NCBI GenBank assembly: GCA_963823275.1
Contig: CAWGKW010000001.1
Span: 620,001-684,000 of the forward strand
Source: RHKX01 sp963823275
Lineage (GTDB): Bacteria; Actinomycetota; Thermoleophilia; Solirubrobacterales; 70-9
Length of the DNA stretch: 64,000 nt
Reading direction: 5' to 3'
The position numbers were made by a program, and so were the translations under genes. The notes under the pieces are model-generated. The model made no database searches, was not told the origin of the DNA, and saw only the letters and a program-made list of their open reading frames with translations. Numbering within the stretch: position 1 is the first letter of the stretch; every line of letters begins with the position of its first letter. Below are positions 55,227 to 63,022 of this stretch, piece after piece.

Positions 55227-56008
55227 TGATTGACAGCCACGCGCACCTGAGCGTCTGCGATGCCCCCGACGCCGAGCTGGTCGCCGATGCCCGGCGGGTC
55301 GGCGTTACGCGCATCCTGACGATCGGTCTCGACGAGGAGTCCAACCTCGAGGCGATTCGTGCCGCCACGGAGTTCGAGGGCGTGTTCGCCGCCGTCGGCA
55401 GGCATCCGAACTCGGCCGAGGGCTTCGACGATGTCGCCGCCGAGGCGATCGAGGCGCTTGCGCGCACGGACCGCGTGCGCGCGATCGGCGAGACCGGGCT
55501 CGACTTCTATCGCGACTCCGCCTCCGAGGAGGCGCAGGTTCGCGCCTTCGAGGCCCAGATCGGGATCGCCCGACGCACCGGCCTGCCGCTGGTGATCCAC
55601 ATCCGCGACAGCAGCGGACCGGGCGCCGGTCGAGCGGTCGCCGACAGCTTCGAGTTGCTCGAGGCCGAGGCTGAGGGTGTCGAGGTGATCCTTCATTGCT
55701 TCTCGGCAACCTCCGAGCGAGCCGTGCAGGCTGCTGAGCGAGGCTGGCACGTCTCGTTCGCCGGCAACGTGACCTATCCGAAGTCCGAGGACCTCCGAGT
55801 GGCGGCCTCGCTGATCCCCGACCACCTGCTGCTGGTCGAGACCGACAGCCCGTTCCTCGCGCCGCAGCCCGTTCGCGGAAAGCCGAACAGCCCCGCCAAC
55901 GTCACCCACACGGCGGAGGTGGTGGCCGAGGCACGAGGCATCGGCTACGAGCGGCTCGACGCGATCGTCGGCGAGAACGCTGCGAGGCTCTTCGGTTGGT
56001 CCGACTAG
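55226..56008 (+). CDS. tatD: TatD-family metal-dependent hydrolase (DNase)
   Basis: A 260-residue TIM-barrel hydrolase. Metal and active-site phrases: MIDSHAHLSVCDA, IGETGLDFYRDSASEEAQV, PLVIHIRDSSG, VILHCFSAT and LLLVETDSPFLAPQPVRGKP. TatD proteins act as 3'-5' exonucleases in DNA repair. The order metG-tatD-rsmA-ispE is widely conserved in bacteria. Its end overlaps the rsmA start by 13 bp. Confidence 0.95.
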   Translation: MIDSHAHLSVCDAPDAELVADARRVGVTRILTIGLDEESNLEAIRAATEFEGVFAAVGRHPNSAEGFDDVAAEAIEALARTDRVRAIGETGLDFYRDSASEEAQVRAFEAQIGIARRTGLPLVIHIRDSSGPGAGRAVADSFELLEAEAEGVEVILHCFSATSERAVQAAERGWHVSFAGNVTYPKSEDLRVAASLIPDHLLLVETDSPFLAPQPVRGKPNSPANVTHTAEVVAEARGIGYERLDAIVGENAARLFGWSD

Positions 56009-56826
56009 GCCAGAACTTCCTCGCCGACCCCAACCTGCTCGAGGCGATCGTCACCGATGCCGGGCTCGATCCCGACGACGTCGTGCTCGAGGTCGGAGGG
56101 GGGGAGGGCGCCCTGACGGAGCGGCTCGCCGATCGGGTCGCCCACCTGCACGTGATCGAAATCGACGAGCGGCTGCGGGGGCCACTGGGGCGGATCGCGG
56201 ACGCGCATCCGTCGATCGAGATCGCCTGGGCCGATGCGATGAAGTTCGACCTCTCCTCGCTGGATCCGGCTCCGACCGCGGTGGTCGCCAATCTGCCGTA
56301 CGCGGTGGCCACCCCCCTCATCCTGCGCACGATCGCCGAGCTGCCATCGGTTGGCCGCTGGACGGTGATGGTGCAGCGCGAGATCGCCGAACGACTGCGG
56401 GCGCGGCCCGGGTCGCGGTCCTACGGCTCGCCGACGGTCACCGTTCAGCTCAGCTGCGAGGTGCGGATGCTGCGAGCCGTCGATCCGGCCGTCTTCAACC
56501 CGCGGCCGCGAGTTGAATCGGCCGTGCTGTCGCTGCGGCGACGAGGTGATCGGACGGTCTCGCCCCGATCGGCCCAGCTGATCCGCGACGCCTTCGCCCA
56601 TCGGCGCAAGGCGCTGCCGAAGTCGATGGAGCTGGCGGTCAAGCGGAGGGAGGCGGAGGCCGAGCAACGGGGGCTGCCCGCTCCCCGGCCCCGCTCCGCC
56701 GAGATCAGACACCGCTGCCGGCAGGCGCTGGTCGAGCTCGGTCTTCCGGACGGGATCAGGGCCGAGATGCTCACCCCCGAGCAACACCTCGCCCTCGCCG
56801 AGGCGGTCAGCGCGGAGCCGTCGTGA
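55996..56826 (+). CDS. rsmA: 16S rRNA (adenine1518-N6/adenine1519-N6)-dimethyltransferase
   Basis: A 276-residue KsgA/Dim1-type enzyme that dimethylates two adenines in helix 45 of 16S rRNA. Motifs: RLGQNFLADPNLLEAIV, SAM-binding VVLEVGGGEGALTERLA, and the catalytic VVANLPYAVATPLI (NLPY). The TTG at 55996 inside tatD is preferred as it keeps the conserved GQNFL box. It overlaps ispE at GTGA. Confidence 0.95.
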   Translation: MVRLGQNFLADPNLLEAIVTDAGLDPDDVVLEVGGGEGALTERLADRVAHLHVIEIDERLRGPLGRIADAHPSIEIAWADAMKFDLSSLDPAPTAVVANLPYAVATPLILRTIAELPSVGRWTVMVQREIAERLRARPGSRSYGSPTVTVQLSCEVRMLRAVDPAVFNPRPRVESAVLSLRRRGDRTVSPRSAQLIRDAFAHRRKALPKSMELAVKRREAEAEQRGLPAPRPRSAEIRHRCRQALVELGLPDGIRAEMLTPEQHLALAEAVSAEPS

Positions 56827-57677
56827 TCTCGAGCGCGCCCGCCAAACTGAACCTGTGCCTCTACGTGGGACCGGTCCGCGAGGACGGCCTGCACGAGCTC
56901 TGCTCGCTGTTCGCGCCAGTCTCGCTCGCCGATCGGTTGACGGTGGAGGTGACGAAGGCTGGAGATGATCAGGTGGTCGTGCCGGCCGCGCTCGGGCCCG
57001 AGCCGGATCTGAGCGCCCGAGCCCTTGCCGCGTTGCGGGAGGCGGGCTGGCGGAGCGACCCCGTGCGGATCGAGGTGGAGAAGCGGATCCCCGTGGCGGC
57101 GGGACTGGGGGGCGGGAGCGCCGATGCCGCCGCGGTACTGAGGCTGGCTCGCGACGACCTCCCGGAGCGAACGCTCCTGGCGATCGCCGGGAAGCTGGGT
57201 GCTGACGTCACCTCCCAGCTGGATCCACGGTTCTGTCTGGTCGGGGGAGCCGGGGAGGTCGTCACCGACCTCGCCGAACCCGCCGCGTTCGCCGCGGTGC
57301 TGATCCCCGACCGGGAAGGGCTCCCGACGCCGCGGGTCTACGCCGAGGCCGATCGGCTGGGCTCGACCCGCGATCTCCGAGAGCTTCAGGCGGTCCGGGC
57401 CGAGCTGGCCGCTGCCGCCGGGACGGGCGCCCATCCGCTCGAGTACCGAGAGCTGCTCCGCAACGACCTGGCGGCGGCCGCTCTCTCCCTGCGCCCGGCC
57501 CTCGCCGGCACCCTCACGGCGCTCGAACGGGCGGGGGCGGAGATGGCCATCGTCACCGGCTCGGGACCGACCGCGGTGGGGATCGTTCGCGAACGCGGCG
57601 ATGCCATCGGGGTGGCCGAGGAGCTGCGCGCGGCCGGGCGGGAGGCGATCGTCGTCGCCGCGGGAGCGGAGGACTGA
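56823..57677 (+). CDS. ispE: 4-diphosphocytidyl-2-C-methyl-D-erythritol kinase
   Basis: Fourth step of the non-mevalonate (MEP) isoprenoid pathway. The 284-residue GHMP kinase has SSAPAKLNLCLYVGPVREDG at the start, the ATP loop IPVAAGLGGGSADAAAVLRL and the C-terminal VTGSGPTAVGIV motif. GTG start overlaps rsmA; the stop overlaps the DedA-PAP2 start by one base. Confidence 0.95.
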   Translation: MISSAPAKLNLCLYVGPVREDGLHELCSLFAPVSLADRLTVEVTKAGDDQVVVPAALGPEPDLSARALAALREAGWRSDPVRIEVEKRIPVAAGLGGGSADAAAVLRLARDDLPERTLLAIAGKLGADVTSQLDPRFCLVGGAGEVVTDLAEPAAFAAVLIPDREGLPTPRVYAEADRLGSTRDLRELQAVRAELAAAAGTGAHPLEYRELLRNDLAAAALSLRPALAGTLTALERAGAEMAIVTGSGPTAVGIVRERGDAIGVAEELRAAGREAIVVAAGAED

Positions 57678-59158
57678 TGGAGCTGCCGAGGGAGCGGAGG
57701 GGCTGGCTCAAGCTGCTCGGGGTGGTGGTCGCGATCTTCGTCGCCTACCAGCTGATCAAGCGGGCGCTCCCGGACGTCGACGCCCAGGAGGTGCTCGAGG
57801 ACGTCTCCTCCTCCCTCGGGGCGTGGACATATCTCATCGTGGGGGTTTTCGCGTTCCTCGAGACGGGAGCGTTCGTCGGCCTGGTCGCGCCCGGGGAGAC
57901 GGTCGTCGTGATCGCCGGAGCGGTCGCCGGGCAGGGGGCGACCTCGGTCGTGCTGACGATCGGGATCGTCTGGCTGGCGGCCTTCCTCGGCGATACGTGC
58001 AGTTTCCTGCTCGGCGAGAAGCTGGGACGCGATTGGGTCATCAGACACGGCCCGAAGTTGCGGATAACCCCCGAGCGGTTCGCCCAGGTCGAGACGTACT
58101 TCGCAAGTCACGGCGGCAAGACGATCCTGATCGGACGGTTCATCGGGCTGATCAGGGCGCTGGCGCCGTTCGTCGCGGGCAGCTCGCGGATGCCGTACCG
58201 GCAGATGGCCCCCTACAGCATCCTCGGCACGGGGATGTGGGCGACGTTGTTCACGCTGCTCGGCTACTTCGCCTCGCGCAACATCGATGCCGTTCTCAGC
58301 AACTCCGAGCATGCGCTCTTCGCCTTCGCGGTCATCGTCGGGGTGACCGTCGGCGGGATCGTCGCCTACCGGTACCTGAAGGTTCCGGCCAATCGGGCGA
58401 GGACGGCGGCGGCGATGGAGCAGCGCCCGATCCTGCGCAACCTGCTCGCCCTCGGCCGCCGGCTTGCCCCCCAGGCGCGGTTCCTGCTCAACCGGCTGAC
58501 GCCGGGCGGGCTCGGACTGGAGTTCACGACGGCCATTGCGGCCCTCGCCGTCGGCAGCTACGTCGCGATCGGCTACGCCCTGGTCGTCAGCGATGCTCCC
58601 GGGCCGACCACCGGCGACACGACCGCGGCTGACTTCGCGACCGAGATCCGCACCGATTGGCTGACGCCTCTGGCGGAGGTCGTCACCGCGCTCGGATCGG
58701 GTGTGGCGATGGTGGCGGTCGTCGTGGTGACCTCGGCTTGGCTGGCGGCCCGCCGGCACTGGCCCGAGTTCGTCGTGCTGATCGTCGGGACGATCGTGAT
58801 CCTGATCGGCGTCGACCTGTTCAAGGATGCGGTGGCCCGTCCCCGCCCGACCGGTGGGCTGATCCCGGCCGATGGCTACGCCTACCCCAGCGGTCACGCG
58901 GCCCATGCAGTCGCCTACGGGTGGATTGCGCTCACCGTGGCGCTGCGCCTGCGCCCGGGCATGCAACGCGGAACGGCGCTCGTCGTCGCGGGGCTGGTGC
59001 TGGCGGCCGCGATCGGTTTCAGCCGCGTCTACCTCGGCGTCCACTACATGAGCGACGTCAGTGGGGGGTGGGCGTTGGGGATCGCGATCTTCGCCCTCCT
59101 TTCGGCGATCGTTGTTGTCGTCTCTCACTTTCGGCAGAATGAGGGCGATGTCACCTGA
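57677..59158 (+). CDS. DedA-PAP2 fusion membrane protein
   Basis: Residues ~1-225 are a DedA/SNARE-associated-type transporter domain (FLETGAFVGLVAPGETVVVI, then FIGLIRALAPFVAGSSRMPY). Residues ~275-485 form a PAP2 phosphatase with all three motifs: KDAVARPRPTGG, YPSGHAAHAVAYG and SRVYLGVHYMSDVSGGW. DedA proteins flip undecaprenyl phosphate or phosphatidylethanolamine, and PAP2 enzymes dephosphorylate polyprenyl pyrophosphate. The fusion therefore fits recycling of the wall lipid carrier made from the isoprenoid pathway served by the upstream ispE. Confidence 0.92.
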   Translation: MELPRERRGWLKLLGVVVAIFVAYQLIKRALPDVDAQEVLEDVSSSLGAWTYLIVGVFAFLETGAFVGLVAPGETVVVIAGAVAGQGATSVVLTIGIVWLAAFLGDTCSFLLGEKLGRDWVIRHGPKLRITPERFAQVETYFASHGGKTILIGRFIGLIRALAPFVAGSSRMPYRQMAPYSILGTGMWATLFTLLGYFASRNIDAVLSNSEHALFAFAVIVGVTVGGIVAYRYLKVPANRARTAAAMEQRPILRNLLALGRRLAPQARFLLNRLTPGGLGLEFTTAIAALAVGSYVAIGYALVVSDAPGPTTGDTTAADFATEIRTDWLTPLAEVVTALGSGVAMVAVVVVTSAWLAARRHWPEFVVLIVGTIVILIGVDLFKDAVARPRPTGGLIPADGYAYPSGHAAHAVAYGWIALTVALRLRPGMQRGTALVVAGLVLAAAIGFSRVYLGVHYMSDVSGGWALGIAIFALLSAIVVVVSHFRQNEGDVT

Positions 59159-59372
59159 GCTGCTGATCTTCGCCGGTGCGGGCCTGATCACCCTGATCGC
59201 GTTCACATCGCTGATCCTCGTTCCCGCGATCGGGTCGTTCTCACGGGGCTGGGAGAAGGCGACCGCGACCGTCCTCTCGCTGATCGTGCTGATCGCGCTC
59301 GTCGGCATTGGGGTGGCGATCGGGGCGACGATCGTCTACTACTGGCCCGACATCTCAGGGCTGTTCGGCTGA
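59148..59372 (+). CDS. Small two-helix membrane protein
   Basis: A 74-residue protein with two hydrophobic segments (residues ~5-28 and ~43-65) joined by a short loop (GSFSRGWEKATAT). It starts inside the DedA-PAP2 gene (ATG 59148; ATG 59139 possible) with GAGG just before. Position suggests a small partner of the fusion protein; no family recognised. Confidence 0.7.
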   Translation: MSPELLIFAGAGLITLIAFTSLILVPAIGSFSRGWEKATATVLSLIVLIALVGIGVAIGATIVYYWPDISGLFG

Positions 59373-59392
59373 GAACCGGTGACCTGGGGGTT

Positions 59393-59410
59393 GCTCGCCG
59401 GCCGGCGAGC
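59393..59410 (+). promoter_or_regulatory. Perfect 18-bp palindrome, likely operator of the PucR-like gene
   Basis: GCTCGCCGGCCGGCGAGC is its own reverse complement with no spacer. It covers the -35 position relative to the TACTAT box at 59425-59430, as expected of an operator for the downstream regulator or another factor. Confidence 0.5.
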
Positions 59411-59424
59411 GAGCTTCGTCGCCG

Positions 59425-59430
59425 TACTAT
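59425..59430 (+). promoter_or_regulatory. Putative -10 box of the PucR-like gene
   Basis: TACTAT ends 11 nt before the TTG at 59442. It supports that start over the GTG at 59379, which would lie upstream of the promoter. Confidence 0.4.
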
Positions 59431-59441
59431 CCGGGGTTGCC

Positions 59442-60716
59442 TTGGGATCGAAGACGAAAGATGCGGCGCGCGCCGCCGTGGCCTCCGGCGATGTGCGAAC
59501 CGCCGATCGGAAGCCTGCTGCGGGGTCGCCGCTGGAGGTCTTGTCGGAGGCGATCGAGTCCGGTGAAGGCCTTCCGGCCGTCGCTCGTGCGGCCGCGGAT
59601 GCGCTCGACTCGAGCCTGGCGCTGATCGACCGCTCCAGCGCGGTCCTCGCCGTTGCGGCGGCGTCCGGGGCGGAGGAGGAGAAGCTGCTGGCCGGCTCGG
59701 CCGATGTCGAGACGACGGAGCTGCGGGTCGCCGACGTCGCCGTCGGAGAGTTGCGGTACCGCCGCCGCGGTGGCGTCAAGGGCACTCCCGACGGCCTCAG
59801 GATGGTGACGACGCTGCTCGGCCTGGAGGTCGAGCGGGCCCGCTCGCCCGAGTGGGCGAGCGACGAGGCGGCCGGGGAGTTTCTGCGCGCCGTGCTCGAG
59901 CGACGGCTCACCGGCCCGGACGAGATCCGCTCCGGTGCGAGCGAGCTCGGCAGCGACCTCTCGGCGGGCGGCGGCGTCGTGATCGCCCGCGCCACCCCGC
60001 GTTCGGCACAGTCGGGCGATTGGCGCGCCCGCGTGCTGACGCTGACCCTGCGCGCCGTCCGGTCCGGAAGCAGCGGGGCGCTGGCGGCGACCCTGGGCGA
60101 GGACGGGGCCGGGGTGGCGATGCTGCTGCCGACTCCCGAGCCGGGTCCGATCGAGCGGGCCGCTCACGCGATCGAGGACGAGCTGCGCCGCTCGCTGCCG
60201 GGCTTCTCCCTCACCGTCGGCTTCAGCCGCCACGCCGAGGACCCCTCCCAGATCTACCGAGCCGGCAAGGAGGCCCTGATGGCCGCCAACGTCGCCGAGT
60301 CCGAGGACCGCTCGCCGCTCGCGTTCGAGGAGACCGGCTCATACCGGCTGCTGCTGCCGGCGATGAGCGAGGATCCGGCCGAGCTGGAGCGCTTCTTCGA
60401 CGAGACCGTGGCGCCGCTCTCAGCCTACGACGACCAGTACGAGACCGAGCTCGTGGCGACCGTCGAGGCCTACCTCGACAACGACGGCAACGTGACCCCG
60501 ACCGCCGAGACCCTCTTCACCCACCGCCACACCATCCGCTACCGGTTGGAGCGGGTCCGCGAGCTCTGCGGCCATGACCTGACCTCGACCGAGGGCCGCG
60601 AGAAGCTCGGCCTGGGCCTGAAGGCGATGCGGGTCCTCGGCATCCCGGCTCCGGGTGGGCCCGCCAAGGAGGCGAGGTCGAAGACCGCCAAGAGCGGGCG
60701 AGCGAAGCGGGAGTAG
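59442..60716 (+). CDS. PucR/CdaR-family transcriptional regulator
   Basis: A regulator of ~424 residues from TTG 59442 (GTG 59379 would add 21). The N-terminal half is a probable sensory domain (LSEAIESGEGLPAVARAAAD). A GGDEF-like middle follows (FSLTVGFSRHAEDPSQIYRA). The C-terminus carries the PucR helix-turn-helix (VEAYLDNDGNVTPTAETLFT, HRHTIRYRLERVRELCG), which is diagnostic. Such proteins control purine, amino-acid or sugar-acid use. The last 25 residues are basic and low in complexity. Target not inferable from neighbours; self-control through the upstream palindrome is possible. Confidence 0.88.
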   Translation: MGSKTKDAARAAVASGDVRTADRKPAAGSPLEVLSEAIESGEGLPAVARAAADALDSSLALIDRSSAVLAVAAASGAEEEKLLAGSADVETTELRVADVAVGELRYRRRGGVKGTPDGLRMVTTLLGLEVERARSPEWASDEAAGEFLRAVLERRLTGPDEIRSGASELGSDLSAGGGVVIARATPRSAQSGDWRARVLTLTLRAVRSGSSGALAATLGEDGAGVAMLLPTPEPGPIERAAHAIEDELRRSLPGFSLTVGFSRHAEDPSQIYRAGKEALMAANVAESEDRSPLAFEETGSYRLLLPAMSEDPAELERFFDETVAPLSAYDDQYETELVATVEAYLDNDGNVTPTAETLFTHRHTIRYRLERVRELCGHDLTSTEGREKLGLGLKAMRVLGIPAPGGPAKEARSKTAKSGRAKRE

Positions 60717-60750
60717 TTCGCGCCCGCTCAGAATGCGAGAATCAGGTCGT

Positions 60751-60822
60751 TGGGGAGTCGTCTAATCGGCAAGACCCAGGCCTTTGGAGCCTGTTATCCC
60801 GGTTCAAGTCCGGGCTCCCCAG
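60751..60822 (+). tRNA. tRNA-Gln (anticodon TTG)
   Basis: A 72-nt cloverleaf: acceptor arms TGGGGAG (60751-60757) and CTCCCCA (60815-60821), discriminator G. The anticodon stem is CAGGC/GCCTG around loop CTTTGGA, giving anticodon TTG, which reads CAA/CAG. The T arm is CCCGGTTCAAGTCCGGG. CCA is not encoded. The terminal T-A acceptor pair is typical of tRNA-Gln. Confidence 0.95.
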
Positions 60823-60844
60823 TGTGATTCCGTCCGGTCATTGT

Positions 60845-60860
60845 GCGAACATATGTTCGC
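60845..60860 (+). promoter_or_regulatory. Perfect LexA/SOS-type box at the start of the HNH gene
   Basis: GCGAACATATGTTCGC is a perfect 16-bp palindrome containing GAAC-N4-GTTC, the actinobacterial/Gram-positive LexA operator core (CGAAC-N4-GTTCG). It ends one base before the ATG at 60862 and covers the upstream ATG at 60853. The DNA-damage repressor would sit directly on the transcription or translation start of the HNH gene. Confidence 0.7.
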
Positions 60861-60861
60861 T

Positions 60862-61605
60862 ATGCCAGGCGGGCCGAGATTCACCGAGGAGGACCTCAGG
60901 GAAGCGGTGACGGTGTCGCTGAGCCTGACCGAGACGTTGCGCAATCTCGGCTATTGCCACACGGGCGGAAATCCATCAACGATCAAGAAATACATCGCCA
61001 AGTGGGGGATCGATACGAGCCACTTCAATCCGGATTTCTTCAGGCATCGCGGTCTTCGGACGGCTCCCCGCCCACTTGATGAGGTGCTGGTCAAGCGTTC
61101 GACCTACAGCAGGGCGAACCTCAAGCGTCGTCTGTACGACGAGGGATTGAAGCAGCGGGAATGTGAGATCTGTGGCCAGGATGAGAGCTGGCAGGGGAAC
61201 AAGATCTCCCTGATTCTGGATCACGTCAACGGGACGCGCGACGACAATCGGCTCGAGAACCTCAGAATTGTCTGTCCGAACTGTGCAGCCACGTTGTCAA
61301 CTCACTGCGGGCGAGCCCTCAAACGGCCGCCAGTTCATTCGATCTGCCCGTGCTGCGAGATCGAGTTCCTCCGGCGGCAGGCGCGACAGCGCTACTGCTC
61401 CAGATCGTGTGGGCAGACCGCTGCCTGGACCGCCGGTCGCACGAGAACGCGCAAGGTCGACCGCCCGCCCTACGAGCAGTTGATGGCCGAGATCGAGGCG
61501 ACCAGCTACCTGGCCGTCGGGCGCAGGTACGGGGTCTCCGACAACGCGATCCGAAAGTGGGTCCTTGCATATGAGCGTGATCGGGGGCGGGCCGGGGACG
61601 ACTGA
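60862..61605 (+). CDS. HNH-type endonuclease-like protein, probably SOS-controlled
   Basis: A 247-residue protein. The N-terminal helical DNA-binding part (SLTETLRNLGYCHTGGNPST, KKYIAKWGIDTSHF) is typical of stand-alone actinobacterial and phage HNH proteins. The HNH core is CEICGQDESWQG, LILDHVNGTRDDNRLENLRI, then CPNC. A second zinc finger follows (ICPCCEIEFLRRQ, then YCSRSC), and a C-terminal helix-turn-helix (YLAVGRRYGVSDNAIRKWVL). ATG 60862 is used; ATG 60853 lies in the LexA box. It follows tRNA-Gln directly. Roles in repair, defence or homing are all possible. Confidence 0.85.
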   Translation: MPGGPRFTEEDLREAVTVSLSLTETLRNLGYCHTGGNPSTIKKYIAKWGIDTSHFNPDFFRHRGLRTAPRPLDEVLVKRSTYSRANLKRRLYDEGLKQRECEICGQDESWQGNKISLILDHVNGTRDDNRLENLRIVCPNCAATLSTHCGRALKRPPVHSICPCCEIEFLRRQARQRYCSRSCGQTAAWTAGRTRTRKVDRPPYEQLMAEIEATSYLAVGRRYGVSDNAIRKWVLAYERDRGRAGDD

Positions 61606-61624
61606 GCTTGGCCGTCGCAATACG

Positions 61625-63022
61625 ATGCGGCGAGTGAGCGCTCCGACCGTCCTGATCATGGCTGCGGGTCAGGGCACCCGGCTGAAGTCCGCGGTGCCCA
61701 AGGTGCTTCATCCGATCTGCGGTCGCGCACTGGTCTCCTGGCCGATCGAGGCCGCGCGCGAGGCCGGCGCCGGACGGGTTGCCGTGATCGTCTCGCCCGA
61801 CCGCGACATCTCCGGGGCGCTGCCGGACGGGATCGAGGTCGTCCCCCAGCCCGAGGCCAACGGGACCGGTGGCGCGCTGCGGGCTGCCGCTGAGGTCGTC
61901 GCCGAATCGGGGACCGTGATCGTCCTCTCCGGCGACGTGCCCCTGGTGTCGGCGCGGCTGATCTCCGAGATCGTCGCCACCCACGAGCGCGAGGGGGCCG
62001 CGGCGACCGTGGTCACGGCCGTGCTGGACGACCCCGGCTCCTACGGGCGCGTGGTCCGCTCCGCCGACGGATCGGTGATCGAACGCATCGTCGAGGCCAA
62101 GGCCGGCGGCGACGCCACCGAGGCCGAGCTCGAGATCAAGGAGATCAACGCCGGTATCTACGTGTTCTCGGGCCCGGCGCTGGCGGCGGTTCTTCCCCGG
62201 CTCAGCAACGACAACGCTCAGAACGAGTACTACCTCCCCGATGTGCTGCCGCTGCTGCGCGACGACGGCGGGCGCATCGCCGCCCACATCTCACCTGATC
62301 CCAACGTGATCCTCGGCGTCAACTCCCGTGTCGATCTGGCCTTGGTCGAGGCCGAAGCGAGGCGGCAGATCCTCGAGGGCCACATGCTCGGCGGCGTCAC
62401 GATCGTCGATCCCGCTTCGACCTGGATCGAGGTCGACGTCGAGATCGCCCCTGATGTCCGCATCGAGCCGGGCTGCTCGCTGATCGGCGACAGCTCCATC
62501 GGCACCGGTACGGTCGTCGGCCCGCACACCACCCTGATCGACTCCCGGATCGGCGCCGAGGTCAGCGTCCCGCACTCCTACCTGCTCGAGTGCGACGTCG
62601 CCGACCGCTGCACCGTCGGACCGTTCGCCTATCTGCGCCCGAACGCAGAGCTCGCAGAGGGGGCCAAGGCCGGCACCTTCGTCGAGATCAAGAACTCCCG
62701 GATCGGGGCGGGGGCCAAGGTGCCCCATCTCTCCTACGTGGGCGACGCCGACGTGGGGGCGGGGGCCAATCTCGGAGCCTCCACGATCACCGCCAACTAC
62801 GACGGATACGTCAAGAGCCGGACAAAGATCGGGCAAGGTGCGAGAACGGGCGTCGACACGACCCTGATCGCTCCCGTCGAGGTGGGCGATTCCGCCTACA
62901 CTGGCGCCGGTTCGGTGATCAGCCAGAACGTGCCGCCCGGAGCGCTCGGACTGACCCGTCCCGAGCAGGTCCAGATCGACGGGTACGCCGAGCGCAAGGC
63001 CAAGGAGCACCAGGAAAAGTGA
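61625..63022 (+). CDS. glmU: Bifunctional N-acetylglucosamine-1-phosphate uridyltransferase / glucosamine-1-phosphate acetyltransferase
   Basis: Makes UDP-GlcNAc for peptidoglycan. The 465-residue protein has the uridyltransferase signature VLIMAAGQGTRLKSAVPKVL and the sugar-binding ANGTGGALRAA. A left-handed beta-helix follows with hexapeptide repeats, ending in the acetyltransferase site (LSYVGDADVGAGANLGASTI). ATG 61625 is used; a GTG nine bases later is also possible. The stop overlaps prs (GTGA), a conserved glmU-prs pair. Confidence 0.96.
   Translation: MRRVSAPTVLIMAAGQGTRLKSAVPKVLHPICGRALVSWPIEAAREAGAGRVAVIVSPDRDISGALPDGIEVVPQPEANGTGGALRAAAEVVAESGTVIVLSGDVPLVSARLISEIVATHEREGAAATVVTAVLDDPGSYGRVVRSADGSVIERIVEAKAGGDATEAELEIKEINAGIYVFSGPALAAVLPRLSNDNAQNEYYLPDVLPLLRDDGGRIAAHISPDPNVILGVNSRVDLALVEAEARRQILEGHMLGGVTIVDPASTWIEVDVEIAPDVRIEPGCSLIGDSSIGTGTVVGPHTTLIDSRIGAEVSVPHSYLLECDVADRCTVGPFAYLRPNAELAEGAKAGTFVEIKNSRIGAGAKVPHLSYVGDADVGAGANLGASTITANYDGYVKSRTKIGQGARTGVDTTLIAPVEVGDSAYTGAGSVISQNVPPGALGLTRPEQVQIDGYAERKAKEHQEK

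Noticed and set aside
60751..61605. Integrated genomic island at tRNA-Gln
   Set aside because: No integrase, no second copy of the tRNA 3' end and no composition change was seen; glmU and prs follow directly.
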